DNA of 55,577 bases from Pseudomonas lundensis (GTDB taxonomy: Bacteria > Pseudomonadota > Gammaproteobacteria > Pseudomonadales > Pseudomonadaceae), in contig NZ_NQKI01000031.1 of assembly GCF_002269125.1 (NCBI RefSeq), positions 1 to 55,577 of the forward strand, in the 5' to 3' direction. The translations under genes were made by a program, and so were the position numbers. The notes beneath the pieces were generated by a model. That model worked only from the letters and a program-made list of their open reading frames with translations. It had not been told where the DNA came from and ran no database searches. This document shows, piece by piece, positions 1 to 7,637 of this stretch. The first letter of the stretch is position 1. Every line of letters begins with the position of its first letter.

Positions 1-22
1 TGGGGCACATCAGCCCGCAAGC

Positions 23-248
23 CTACGAGGCCCGGATGAGTGCTTGAAACTGTGTCCACGGTTGCTGGGCAAGATCAGTCTTCATAAGCGCGCTGTCTTG
101 CCAACATGGCCTGATAAGGCTTTTGCCTTTCCTCACGTTCGGCAATTTCAGCATCTGTCATGTCACGCAAATAACGACCGCCGATACCACTGCCACCACC
201 TCCGCCATAACGTTCCCAAACCTGAGGTATGCCTTTATTTCAGGCCAT
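23..248 (-). pseudogene. Broken N-terminus of a possible S-type-pyocin-like bacteriocin
   Basis: Read on the minus strand from ATG at 248-246, the frame is Met-Ala-stop, then runs open to TGA at 77-75 as NKGIPQVWERYGGGGG, a glycine run, GRYLRDMTDAEIAEREER and LARQRAYED. If the third codon (TGA, 242-240) were GGA, one 57-residue N-terminus would result. After the TGA at 75, a frame shift reveals DLAQQPWTQFQALIRAS before a stop at 25-23, so the reading may have continued once. A Gly-rich stretch followed by an RYLRDMT(D/E) segment and a charged helix resembles, from memory, the N-terminal extensions of Pseudomonas S-type pyocins. No killing domain or immunity gene is visible. The reading frame with its lesions is seen directly. 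The bacteriocin assignment is inference and could be wrong. Confidence 0.42.
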
Positions 249-419
249 ATGACTTTATTTGTTTCGATCCAAAAGTATAACGGTTGAGAACACGAACTTA
301 AGTGCTACCGAAGGGTATTGAGATGAGCACCTTATTAGAAAGAGGTGTGAAAGATTGAAGGAATTTTCTGAACTTTCTAATAATATTGAAGTTATATAAA
401 GGTATTCAGGTACAAAAAT
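249..419. other. AT-rich stretch without a gene
   Basis: This stretch is clearly poorer in G+C than the rest of the window and has no convincing gene. On the plus strand, ATG at 323 opens MSTLLERGVKD then stop. Skipping one base joins it to LKEFSELSNNIEVI ending at 399. This could be the tail of a small degraded gene, for example an immunity-type protein beside the bacteriocin remnant, but it is too short to assign. Confidence 0.3.
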
Positions 420-506
420 TTATAGTGCACCGTCACTATCAGGTTGCAGTACCAGCAGCAGGTAGTACTCAGCGGCAATCGAGCGAGGGCGTCCGGTTTT
501 AGGCAT
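420..506 (-). pseudogene. Short fragment resembling a transposase or HTH protein N-terminus
   Basis: ATG at 506-504 opens a 28-codon frame, MPKTGRPRSIAAEYYLLL and ten more residues, ending with TAA at 422-420. The TGRPRS-x-x-x-EYY opening resembles the first residues of some transposase-type helix-turn-helix proteins in pseudomonads, and the rest of such a protein is absent. There is no strong ribosome binding site. It lies in the same scrap zone as the bacteriocin remnant, so a decayed mobile-element piece is plausible. It could also be a chance frame. Confidence 0.25.
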
Positions 507-660
507 GACTTCAGGACTGTTCAGGCAGAAGGAACAGTCAGTCTAATTAATTGTGTCTACCCCCCCCTCTTACAAACTGCCTACAACTGCACAGTTGCCC
601 GAGGGTGAAGGGGGCGTACAATCCCTGCCTTTGCGCGTTAAACACTCTGGATGCACGCTT

Positions 661-2064
661 GTGAACTCTGTTTCTCCTGATCGATCTGCCCCCCTTGTCA
701 GCCGCCCTGCACGTGTGCGCACCGAAGTGCGCGCCCTGCTTTTACTGGCGTTTCCCATCATCATTTCGCAAGTGGCCACCACGGCAATGGGGTTTGTCGA
801 TGCGGTCATGGCTGGCCGTGTCGGGCCACGGGATCTGGCGGCGGTGGCGCTGGGCAACTCAGTGTGGGTGCCGGTGTTTTTGCTGATGTCGGGGATTCTG
901 CTGGCCACCACCCCGAAAGTCGCCCTGCGTTTTGGCGCCAACACCCACAGCGAAATCGGCCCCATCGTGCGTCAGGCACTGTGGCTGGCCTTGATTACCG
1001 GGCTGTGCGCTGCGTTGATCCTGATCGCCGCAGAACCGCTGCTGCACTGGATGAAGGTCGCACCCGACCTGATCGAGCCGTGCATGGGCTACTTGTACGG
1101 AATTGCCAGCGGTATGCCTGCCGTGGCGGTTTACTGCGTATTGCGCGGGTTCAGTGACGGCCTGGGCAAAACCCGACCAAGCATGGTGCTGGGCCTGTTG
1201 GGGCTGGCGCTGAACATCCCCATCAACTACGTGTTCATTTATGGTCACTTTGGCGTTCCGGCCATGGGCGGCGTCGGTTGTGGCTGGGCCACGGCCATCG
1301 TGATGTGGTTCATGGCACTCGGCATGCTGGTCTGGACCTTTCGCGGTGCGATCTATCAATCGAGCCAGGTTTACAGCCAGTTTGAATGGCCCAAGTGGTC
1401 GATCCTCAAGCGTTTGCTCAGCGTCGGCCTGCCCATTGGCATCGCGGTTTTTGCCGAGTCGAGCATCTTCGCCGTCATCGCCCTGTTGATCGGCAGTCTG
1501 GGCGCCACCGTGGTGTCGGGCCATCAGATTGCCCTTAACTTCAGTTCGCTGGTGTTCATGATCCCGTATTCGCTGGGCATGGCCATCACCGTGCGCGTCG
1601 GTCAGGCACTGGGGCGCCAGCAACCGCGCGAAGCCCGGTTTGTCGCAGGCGTGGGCATGGGTACGGCGCTGATCTGGGCGTGCATGTCAGCCAGCTTGAT
1701 TCTGTTGCTGCGCGGGCCGATTGCCAGTATCTACACCGCTGACCCTATGGTGTTGGAAGTCGCCACCCTGTTGCTGGTGTTCGCGGCGCTGTTTCAGTTT
1801 TCGGACGTGATCCAGGTGACAGCGGCGGGCGCGCTGCGCGGCTATCAGGACACGCGGGTAACGATGATCATGACCTTGTTTGCGTATTGGGGAGTGGGCT
1901 TGCCGGTGGGCTATGCGTTAGGCCTGACCGACTGGTTCGGTGAGCCGAGCGGCCCGAGTGGGCTGTGGCAGGGCTTGATTGTGGGCCTGACGTGCGCCGC
2001 GATGATGCTCAGCGCACGCTTGGTAAGCAGCGCGAAAAAACGCATTCGCGCCGTCGGCCAATAA
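661..2064 (+). CDS. norM: MATE-family multidrug efflux pump (NorM/PmpM-like)
   Basis: This is a 467-residue polytopic inner-membrane protein of the MATE family, which exports cationic drugs and dyes using a proton or sodium gradient. The first helix contains PIIISQVATTAMGFVDAVMA, the usual MATE TM1 with its conserved Asp, followed by GRVGPRDLAAVALGNS. The second half has LPIGIAVFAESSIFAVIALL and GALRGYQDTRVTMIMTLFAY. These match P. aeruginosa PmpM closely in recalled sequence. The frame is open upstream to a GTG at 553, but that 36-residue extension is low-complexity and unlike MATE N-termini. The GTG at 661 (VNSVSPDRS) gives the family's normal length, so it was chosen, though no strong Shine-Dalgarno precedes it. 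The gene stands alone and is convergent with tusA. Confidence 0.9.
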   Translation: MNSVSPDRSAPLVSRPARVRTEVRALLLLAFPIIISQVATTAMGFVDAVMAGRVGPRDLAAVALGNSVWVPVFLLMSGILLATTPKVALRFGANTHSEIGPIVRQALWLALITGLCAALILIAAEPLLHWMKVAPDLIEPCMGYLYGIASGMPAVAVYCVLRGFSDGLGKTRPSMVLGLLGLALNIPINYVFIYGHFGVPAMGGVGCGWATAIVMWFMALGMLVWTFRGAIYQSSQVYSQFEWPKWSILKRLLSVGLPIGIAVFAESSIFAVIALLIGSLGATVVSGHQIALNFSSLVFMIPYSLGMAITVRVGQALGRQQPREARFVAGVGMGTALIWACMSASLILLLRGPIASIYTADPMVLEVATLLLVFAALFQFSDVIQVTAAGALRGYQDTRVTMIMTLFAYWGVGLPVGYALGLTDWFGEPSGPSGLWQGLIVGLTCAAMMLSARLVSSAKKRIRAVGQ

Positions 2065-2154
2065 AGGGCTGGCGCTGCCAGGCAGCGATTGGCTGAACGG
2101 GTTGCGGTACAGCCCTTCGCCTGCACGGGCAGCGACTATTGGCAGCGATCCGTT

Positions 2155-2403
2155 TCAGCCCTGTTTTTTACGGATCCAGTACAGGTAGGTCCCCGCCTCT
2201 TCTACCTGTCCGACCAGTTCATGGTCGAGAAACACACAAAACTTGGGAATGTCCCGGCGCGTAGACGGGTCGGTGGCGATGACCTTCAACAGGCCGCCTG
2301 GCACCAGGTCCCGAATGTGTTGGTGCAACATCATCACCGGCTCGGGGCAGTTGAGCCCGGTGGCGTCCAGCGTGCCGTCAACCGGCAGGTCTGCAAAACT
2401 CAT
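2155..2403 (-). CDS. tusA: TusA-family sulfurtransferase
   Basis: This is an 82-residue cytoplasmic sulfur carrier. TusA relays persulfide sulfur from IscS to the TusBCD/TusE chain for 2-thiouridine formation in tRNA wobble positions, and in some bacteria to molybdenum cofactor synthesis. The active cysteine is Cys19 in DATGLNCPEPVMML, and the C-terminal GTYLYWIRKK is typical. The frame opens further upstream to 2463, but ATG at 2403 has AGGAGT seven bases before it and gives the family length. It follows rlmM by 14 bases on the same strand, so the two are probably one transcript. Confidence 0.93.
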   Translation of the reverse strand: MSFADLPVDGTLDATGLNCPEPVMMLHQHIRDLVPGGLLKVIATDPSTRRDIPKFCVFLDHELVGQVEEAGTYLYWIRKKQG

Positions 2404-2417
2404 CAGTGACTCCTGAA

Positions 2418-3494
2418 TCAGCGAGATTTGGGTTTTTTGACGTCTATTCGACGCAAATGGCAAGTGACTTCTTCACGGTCGTGGTACAGCTGTTTGCAGC
2501 CGATCTCAACCGTAATGCCGCGTGCCTTGAAGCCATCCGCGATACGGTCCAGCAAACGCCGGACTTCGGCATACCGCTGTTTCATCGGCAATTTGAGGTT
2601 AACCACCGCTTCACGGCAGTGGCCTTCGCCGATCCACTCCTCCAGCATTGCCGCATTGCGCGCGGGTTTTTCAACGATATCGCAGACCATCCAGTCCACC
2701 GGCTCGCGGGGCTTGAAGGTAAAACCATCGGCCATCAAGTGCTGCACCAGCCCGGTGTCCATCAGGCTCTCGGCCATCGGGCCATTGTCGATGGCGGTCA
2801 CCAGCATGCCGCGATTGACCAATTGCCAGGTCCAACCGCCGGGCGCCGCACCGAGGTCAACCCCGGTCATGTCGCTGTGCAGGCGCTCGTCCCACTGGTC
2901 GCGGGGGATGAAATGGTGCCAGGCCTCCTCCAGCTTCAAGGTCGAGCGGCTCGGCGCTTCACGGGGGAACTTCAGGCGCGGGATGCCCATGGGCCACATC
3001 GCGCTGTTGTCGGACTCTGCAAGCCCGAGAAACAACTCGCGGCCACTTTTGACTGTCAGCAACAGGCGCGGCTTGCTGTCATCGTCTTCCACCAATTTGC
3101 CGGCTTTAATCAGTGCCTTGCGCAAATGCGCATCAAACTTTTTACAGAAATTCGACAGCTCTTTACCGTCATTGGTGTCGACCATTTCCAGCCACAGGCT
3201 GCCGCACACGGGGAAACCGTCCATGCGGCCCAGGATCACGCTGATACGGTCGGTCTCAGGCAGCTCGACGAACGCTCCCCGCGCCCACTGCCGGGGAAAA
3301 ATCAGCTCGGCGAAACGCAAACCGCGCATCAGGCGTTCGGCGCCACCCTCTTCGGTGCAGACGAATTCAGCGCAGGCACTGGCCGGTTTGGCTTTCGCGT
3401 AGCCGGACACATTAAGGCGCGCGGCATGCTCGGCAATTTCCGAACAAACTTCACCCTCAAAACCGGGGCGGCAGTGCATAAAAACGGTGTTCAT
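2418..3494 (-). CDS. rlmM: 23S rRNA 2'-O-ribose methyltransferase RlmM
   Basis: This 358-residue protein should methylate the ribose of C2498 (E. coli numbering) in 23S rRNA using S-adenosylmethionine. The N-terminal THUMP-like part starts MNTVFMHCRPGFEGEVC. The Rossmann methyltransferase domain contains GVDLGAAPGGWTWQLV (SAM motif I), the DWMVCDIVEKP segment and NLKLPMKQRY, which supply the expected K-D-K-type catalytic residues. The start at 3494 has AGGAGT upstream. The longer frame to 3554 lacks one and adds an atypical leader. It is the first gene of a likely rlmM-tusA unit. Confidence 0.95.
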   Translation of the reverse strand: MNTVFMHCRPGFEGEVCSEIAEHAARLNVSGYAKAKPASACAEFVCTEEGGAERLMRGLRFAELIFPRQWARGAFVELPETDRISVILGRMDGFPVCGSLWLEMVDTNDGKELSNFCKKFDAHLRKALIKAGKLVEDDDSKPRLLLTVKSGRELFLGLAESDNSAMWPMGIPRLKFPREAPSRSTLKLEEAWHHFIPRDQWDERLHSDMTGVDLGAAPGGWTWQLVNRGMLVTAIDNGPMAESLMDTGLVQHLMADGFTFKPREPVDWMVCDIVEKPARNAAMLEEWIGEGHCREAVVNLKLPMKQRYAEVRRLLDRIADGFKARGITVEIGCKQLYHDREEVTCHLRRIDVKKPKSR

Positions 3495-3646
3495 TGAATC
3501 ACTCCTGGGCAGCTGACAAGGATTGGTCTGCTGCACAACCCTGCTTTGGAGCAAGGACTGTCACAAAAAGGCCGGCATGATAACTGAGATTGGAACCTTG
3601 AACCCGCATGGGCAGTCCAGTTATTAGCCAGTTTGATGAATCAGGG

Positions 3647-3819
3647 CTAGGGTCTGTTCACGTTTCATAGCAGCCGCGACGAAAACCCACGTGGTGCAGG
3701 GCAAGGCGCGACAAGCGTGGTTGGGTTGTTCCCAATACGCTTCGCGCAACGCCACCCTGCGCCACGCGGGCTTTCGTCCCTTCGGGTCGTGGCTTGCATG
3801 AAACGGGACCAGCCCCTAG
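3647..3819. repeat. 173-base imperfect palindrome, MITE- or REP-like
   Basis: The two ends are inverted copies of each other. Starting from CTAG at 3647-3650 and from CTAG at 3819-3816 on the other strand, both arms read CTAGGG-, then CGTTTCAT, then AGCC, then CGAC, then GAAA-CCC-CGTGG-GCAGGG over about 70 bases with a few gaps and mismatches. The centre carries TTGGGTTGTTCCCAA. No reading frame of note is present. It occupies most of the gap between the divergent rlmM and acnA genes. The symmetric ends suggest a small non-autonomous mobile element or a palindromic repeat family. Confidence 0.6.
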
Positions 3820-3865
3820 GTTAGAAGCTCAGTTTGTTCCACACGATCCGTCACCGTGCGGATCT

Positions 3866-3872
3866 AAAGGAG
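3866..3872 (+). promoter_or_regulatory. Strong ribosome binding site of acnA
   Basis: AAAGGAG lies seven bases before the ATG at 3880 and fixes the acnA start. Confidence 0.8.
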
Positions 3873-3879
3873 TCATTTC

Positions 3880-6621
3880 ATGTCCTCCCTCGATAGCCTG
3901 AAGACCCTCTCCACCCTAAAAGTCGACGATAAGACTTATCACTATTTCAGCCTGCCACTGGCCGCCAACTCGCTCGGCGATTTGAGCACATTGCCCATGT
4001 CGCTCAAGGTGCTGCTGGAAAACCTGCTGCGTTGGCAAGACGATAAAACCGTCACCGAGTCGGACCTCAAGGCCCTCGCCGGTTGGTTGAAAGAACGACG
4101 TTCGGACCGGGAAATTCAGTACCGTCCTGCGCGGGTGCTGATGCAGGACTTTACCGGCGTACCTGCAGTGGTTGATTTGGCGGCCATGCGGGCCGCCATG
4201 GCCAAGGCCGGTGGCGACCCCCAGCGCATCAACCCGCTGTCGCCAGTGGATTTGGTGATCGACCACTCCGTGATGGTGGACAAGTTCGCCAGCCCGGACG
4301 CTTTTGAACAAAACGTTGATATCGAGATGGAACGCAACGGCGAACGTTATGCGTTTCTGCGCTGGGGCCAAAGTGCCTTCGACAACTTCAGCGTCGTACC
4401 GCCGGGCACCGGCATTTGCCATCAGGTCAACCTTGAGTACTTGGGCCGCACGGTCTGGACCAAGGATGAGGACGGCCGCACCTACGCCTTCCCCGACACC
4501 CTGGTGGGAACCGATTCCCACACCACCATGATCAACGGCCTCGGTGTTCTGGGCTGGGGCGTGGGCGGTATCGAAGCCGAAGCCGCGATGCTCGGCCAGC
4601 CAGTGTCGATGCTGATTCCGGAAGTCGTAGGGTTCAAACTCAGCGGCAAGCTCAAGGAAGGCATCACCGCCACTGACCTGGTGCTGACCGTCACACAAAT
4701 GCTGCGCAGCAAAGGTGTGGTCGGCAAATTCGTCGAATTTTATGGCGACGGTCTGGCAGATTTGCCTTTGGCCGACCGCGCCACCTTGGCCAACATGGCC
4801 CCCGAATATGGCGCCACCTGCGGCTTTTTCCCGGTGGATCACATCACGCTGGAGTACCTGCGCCTGTCGGGTCGTCCCGAAGCCACCGTGAAGCTGGTCG
4901 AAGCCTATTGCAAAGCGCAGGGGCTGTGGCGCGAACCGGGCCAGGAGCCGGTGTTCACGGACACGCTGGCCCTCGACATGGGCAGCGTGGAAGCCAGTCT
5001 GGCCGGGCCGAAGCGCCCGCAAGACCGCGTGTCGCTGCCCAACGTCGGTCAGGCGTTCAATGACTTCATGAGCCTGCAATTCAAACCCACCAGTAAAGAA
5101 GAAGGCCGTCTTGAAAGTGAGGGCGGTGGAGGCGTGGCCGTGGGCAATGCCGATTTGGTGGGCGAAGCCGAATACAGTTGGGAAGGCAAAACCTATCGCC
5201 TGAAAAATGGCGCCGTGGTGATTGCTGCGATTACGTCGTGCACCAACACGTCCAACCCGAGCGTGATGATGGCTGCCGGTCTGGTGGCTAAAAAAGCCGT
5301 GGAAAAAGGCCTCATGACCCAGCCTTGGGTCAAAACCTCCCTTGCGCCAGGGTCCAAGGTGGTCACCGATTATTACCAGGCAGCCGGCCTGACGCCGTAC
5401 CTGGATCAACTGGGCTTCTCGCTGGTGGGGTATGGTTGCACCACGTGTATCGGTAACTCCGGGCCGCTGCCGGACCCCATCGAAAAAGCCATCACCCAGA
5501 GCGACCTGACCGTGGCCTCCGTGCTGTCGGGCAACCGTAACTTTGAAGGCCGTGTTCACCCGCTGGTGAAAACCAACTGGCTGGCGTCGCCGCCCTTGGT
5601 CGTGGCCTATGCGTTGGCTGGCAGTGTGCGCACCGACATCAGCAGCGAACCGCTGGGAATTGGCAAGGATGGCCAGCCGGTCTACCTGCGTGACATCTGG
5701 CCAAGCCAAAAAGAGATCGCTGACGCTGTGGCGCAAGTCACCACCGCCATGTTCCATAAGGAATACGCCGAAGTGTTTGCCGGGGACGAACAATGGCAGG
5801 CCATTGAAGTGCCTCAAGCGGCCACCTACGTGTGGCAACAGGATTCGACCTACATCCAACACCCACCGTTCTTCGATGACATCAGCGGGCCATTGCCGGT
5901 GATCAACGACGTCAAAGCGGCACGGGTGCTGGCGCTGCTGGGGGATTCGGTCACCACGGACCACATCTCCCCTGCCGGCAATATCAAGGCGGACAGCCCG
6001 GCCGGGCGCTACCTGCGCGAAAAAGGCGTCGAACCGCGGGATTTCAACTCATACGGGTCGCGCCGCGGCAACCATGAAGTGATGATGCGCGGGACCTTTG
6101 CCAACATCCGCATTCGTAACGAAATGCTCGGCGGCGAAGAAGGCGGCAATACGATTTACATACCTACCGGCGAGAAACTGTCGATCTACGACGCCGCCAT
6201 GCGCTATCAGGCGTCAGGCACGCCGCTGGTGGTGATTGCCGGTCAAGAATACGGCACCGGCTCTAGCCGTGACTGGGCTGCCAAAGGCACCAACCTGCTG
6301 GGGGTCAAGGCGGTGATTGCCGAGAGCTTTGAGCGTATTCACCGCTCCAATCTGGTGGGCATGGGCGTGCTGCCATTGCAGTTCAAGCTGGACCAGAACC
6401 GCAAGCGCCTGAACCTGACTGGCAAGGAAACGCTCGACATCCTGGGTCTGACCGGGGCCGAGTTACAGCCGCGCATGAACCTGACGCTGGTCATCACCCG
6501 TGAAGACGGCCGCAAGGAACAGGTCGAAGTGCTGTGCCGCATCGACACCCTGAACGAGGTCGAGTACTTCAAGGCCGGAGGCATTCTGCATTACGTGTTG
6601 CGTCAGCTGATTGCCTCCTGA
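3880..6621 (+). CDS. acnA: Aconitate hydratase A
   Basis: This 913-residue enzyme isomerises citrate and isocitrate in the TCA cycle. It is of the AcnA/IRP type, about the usual length. The [4Fe-4S] ligands are Cys454 in AITSCTNTSNPSV and Cys520 and Cys523 in GYGCTTCIGNSGPL. Substrate-site motifs include TLVGTDSHTTMINGLGV near the first third and GQEYGTGSSRDWAAKG in the C-terminal swivel domain. It stands alone between a palindromic element and a good terminator. In P. aeruginosa the same gene lies beside aer, as here. Confidence 0.98.
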   Translation: MSSLDSLKTLSTLKVDDKTYHYFSLPLAANSLGDLSTLPMSLKVLLENLLRWQDDKTVTESDLKALAGWLKERRSDREIQYRPARVLMQDFTGVPAVVDLAAMRAAMAKAGGDPQRINPLSPVDLVIDHSVMVDKFASPDAFEQNVDIEMERNGERYAFLRWGQSAFDNFSVVPPGTGICHQVNLEYLGRTVWTKDEDGRTYAFPDTLVGTDSHTTMINGLGVLGWGVGGIEAEAAMLGQPVSMLIPEVVGFKLSGKLKEGITATDLVLTVTQMLRSKGVVGKFVEFYGDGLADLPLADRATLANMAPEYGATCGFFPVDHITLEYLRLSGRPEATVKLVEAYCKAQGLWREPGQEPVFTDTLALDMGSVEASLAGPKRPQDRVSLPNVGQAFNDFMSLQFKPTSKEEGRLESEGGGGVAVGNADLVGEAEYSWEGKTYRLKNGAVVIAAITSCTNTSNPSVMMAAGLVAKKAVEKGLMTQPWVKTSLAPGSKVVTDYYQAAGLTPYLDQLGFSLVGYGCTTCIGNSGPLPDPIEKAITQSDLTVASVLSGNRNFEGRVHPLVKTNWLASPPLVVAYALAGSVRTDISSEPLGIGKDGQPVYLRDIWPSQKEIADAVAQVTTAMFHKEYAEVFAGDEQWQAIEVPQAATYVWQQDSTYIQHPPFFDDISGPLPVINDVKAARVLALLGDSVTTDHISPAGNIKADSPAGRYLREKGVEPRDFNSYGSRRGNHEVMMRGTFANIRIRNEMLGGEEGGNTIYIPTGEKLSIYDAAMRYQASGTPLVVIAGQEYGTGSSRDWAAKGTNLLGVKAVIAESFERIHRSNLVGMGVLPLQFKLDQNRKRLNLTGKETLDILGLTGAELQPRMNLTLVITREDGRKEQVEVLCRIDTLNEVEYFKAGGILHYVLRQLIAS

Positions 6622-6681
6622 AATTCGGAAATAACTGACGATATTTATTGGTAATTCCTTGAAAGCTTGATCGTTATACTT

Positions 6682-6712
6682 ACGCCCCGACGCATTTCGG
6701 GGCGTTTTTTTA
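6682..6712 (+). terminator. Rho-independent terminator of acnA
   Basis: A nine-base perfect stem, ACGCCCCGA with TCGGGGCGT around a six-base loop, is followed by a run of T. It lies 60 bases after the acnA stop and just before the next gene. Confidence 0.9.
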
Positions 6713-6732
6713 TCGAGCACTTAAGGATTTTC

Positions 6733-7524
6733 ATGCGTTCACTGCCCTGGCCATACTTGGCCCTCTTAACCTTGGGCTATGGCCTGGCCCTGAGCTACGG
6801 CCAATTAAGCCTGCAAGCCCTCACCGCGTTGTCATTGCTCATCATCAGCGGGCTCGCGGTGTTACAAACCCGTACCCCGTACCTGCGCTATGCCGGACAC
6901 GGCCTGTTTGTACTGTTGGCGCTGGCCTTGGCCCTGCACTGGCTGCCGGGTTTCCATAACGGCCGTGCCATCGCCCCCGAACGGCTGTCCGCCGACGCGG
7001 TGCCGTTTTCGATGTACCTGAACCTGGACAAACCCCTGATCGGGTTCTGGCTGTTGCTGGTGTGCCCGTGGATCGCCACGCGCTTCAACTGGCGTGCCTC
7101 GCTGGGCGCGACCTTGATGGGGCTGGCGCTGGCAGCGATCGGTGCCTTGGGCGGTGCAATGCTGTTGGGCATGATCGCCTGGGCACCGAAATGGCCAGCG
7201 CAAGGCGGGCTGTGGTTATTGAATAACCTGCTGCTGGTGACCCTGGTCGAAGAGGCGCTGTTTCGCGGCTACGTACAAGGCGGGTTGAGCCGCTGGTTCA
7301 AACACGTGCCGTATGGTCAGACCCTCGCGCTGTTGGTCGCTTCGCTGCTGTTTGGCCTGGCGCATTTTGCCGCAGGCTGGCAATGGGTGTTATTGGCGGG
7401 AATCGCAGGGGTCGGCTATGGTCTGGCCTACCGTTTTGGCGGCCTGAGCGCGGCAATCGCTACCCACTTGGGACTCAACGTGCTGCACTTCGTTTTTTTT
7501 ACCTACCCGATGCTAATGCCCTGA
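6733..7524 (+). CDS. CPBP-family intramembrane glutamic endopeptidase
   Basis: This is a 263-residue multi-spanning membrane protein. The three motifs of the CPBP (Abi/CAAX protease-like) family are present in order: EEALFRG at 173-179, FGLAH at 207-211, and His245 with Asn249 in THLGLN. Together they make the membrane-embedded Glu/His active site. The substrate is unknown; family members in bacteria mature peptides or are of undefined function. ATG at 6733 with TAAGGA upstream was preferred to an in-frame start at 6667, which would lie within the acnA terminator. No obvious partner gene is adjacent. Confidence 0.88.
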   Translation: MRSLPWPYLALLTLGYGLALSYGQLSLQALTALSLLIISGLAVLQTRTPYLRYAGHGLFVLLALALALHWLPGFHNGRAIAPERLSADAVPFSMYLNLDKPLIGFWLLLVCPWIATRFNWRASLGATLMGLALAAIGALGGAMLLGMIAWAPKWPAQGGLWLLNNLLLVTLVEEALFRGYVQGGLSRWFKHVPYGQTLALLVASLLFGLAHFAAGWQWVLLAGIAGVGYGLAYRFGGLSAAIATHLGLNVLHFVFFTYPMLMP

Positions 7525-7581
7525 GCGTCGAAACATAGCCTGCGCGGCGCCGCCCCGGCGCCCGTGGACTGAAATATAAAT

Positions 7582-7608
7582 TAAACAAATCCCAGCCAGC
7601 GCCGACAC
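7582..7608 (+). promoter_or_regulatory. Candidate sigma-28 (FliA) promoter of aer
   Basis: TAAA at 7582-7585, 15 bases, then GCCGACAC at 7601-7608 match the flagellar sigma-28 pattern TAAA-N15-GCCGATAA with two changes in the -10. It ends 30 bases before the aer ATG, a suitable distance. Confidence 0.6.
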
Positions 7609-7637
7609 CCTTTCAAAGCCTTGCGGATTGAAACGAC

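Noticed and set aside
553..660. N-terminal extension of the MATE pump from GTG at 553
   Set aside because: The extra 36 residues are low-complexity and unlike MATE proteins; the start at 661 gives the normal family length.
2406..3497. 363-codon plus-strand frame opposite rlmM
   Set aside because: It is the antisense shadow of rlmM with no protein family features.
3916..5964. 682-codon frame on the minus strand across acnA
   Set aside because: It mirrors acnA codon structure, is rich in His, Gln and Arg as antisense shadows are, and has no recognisable domain.
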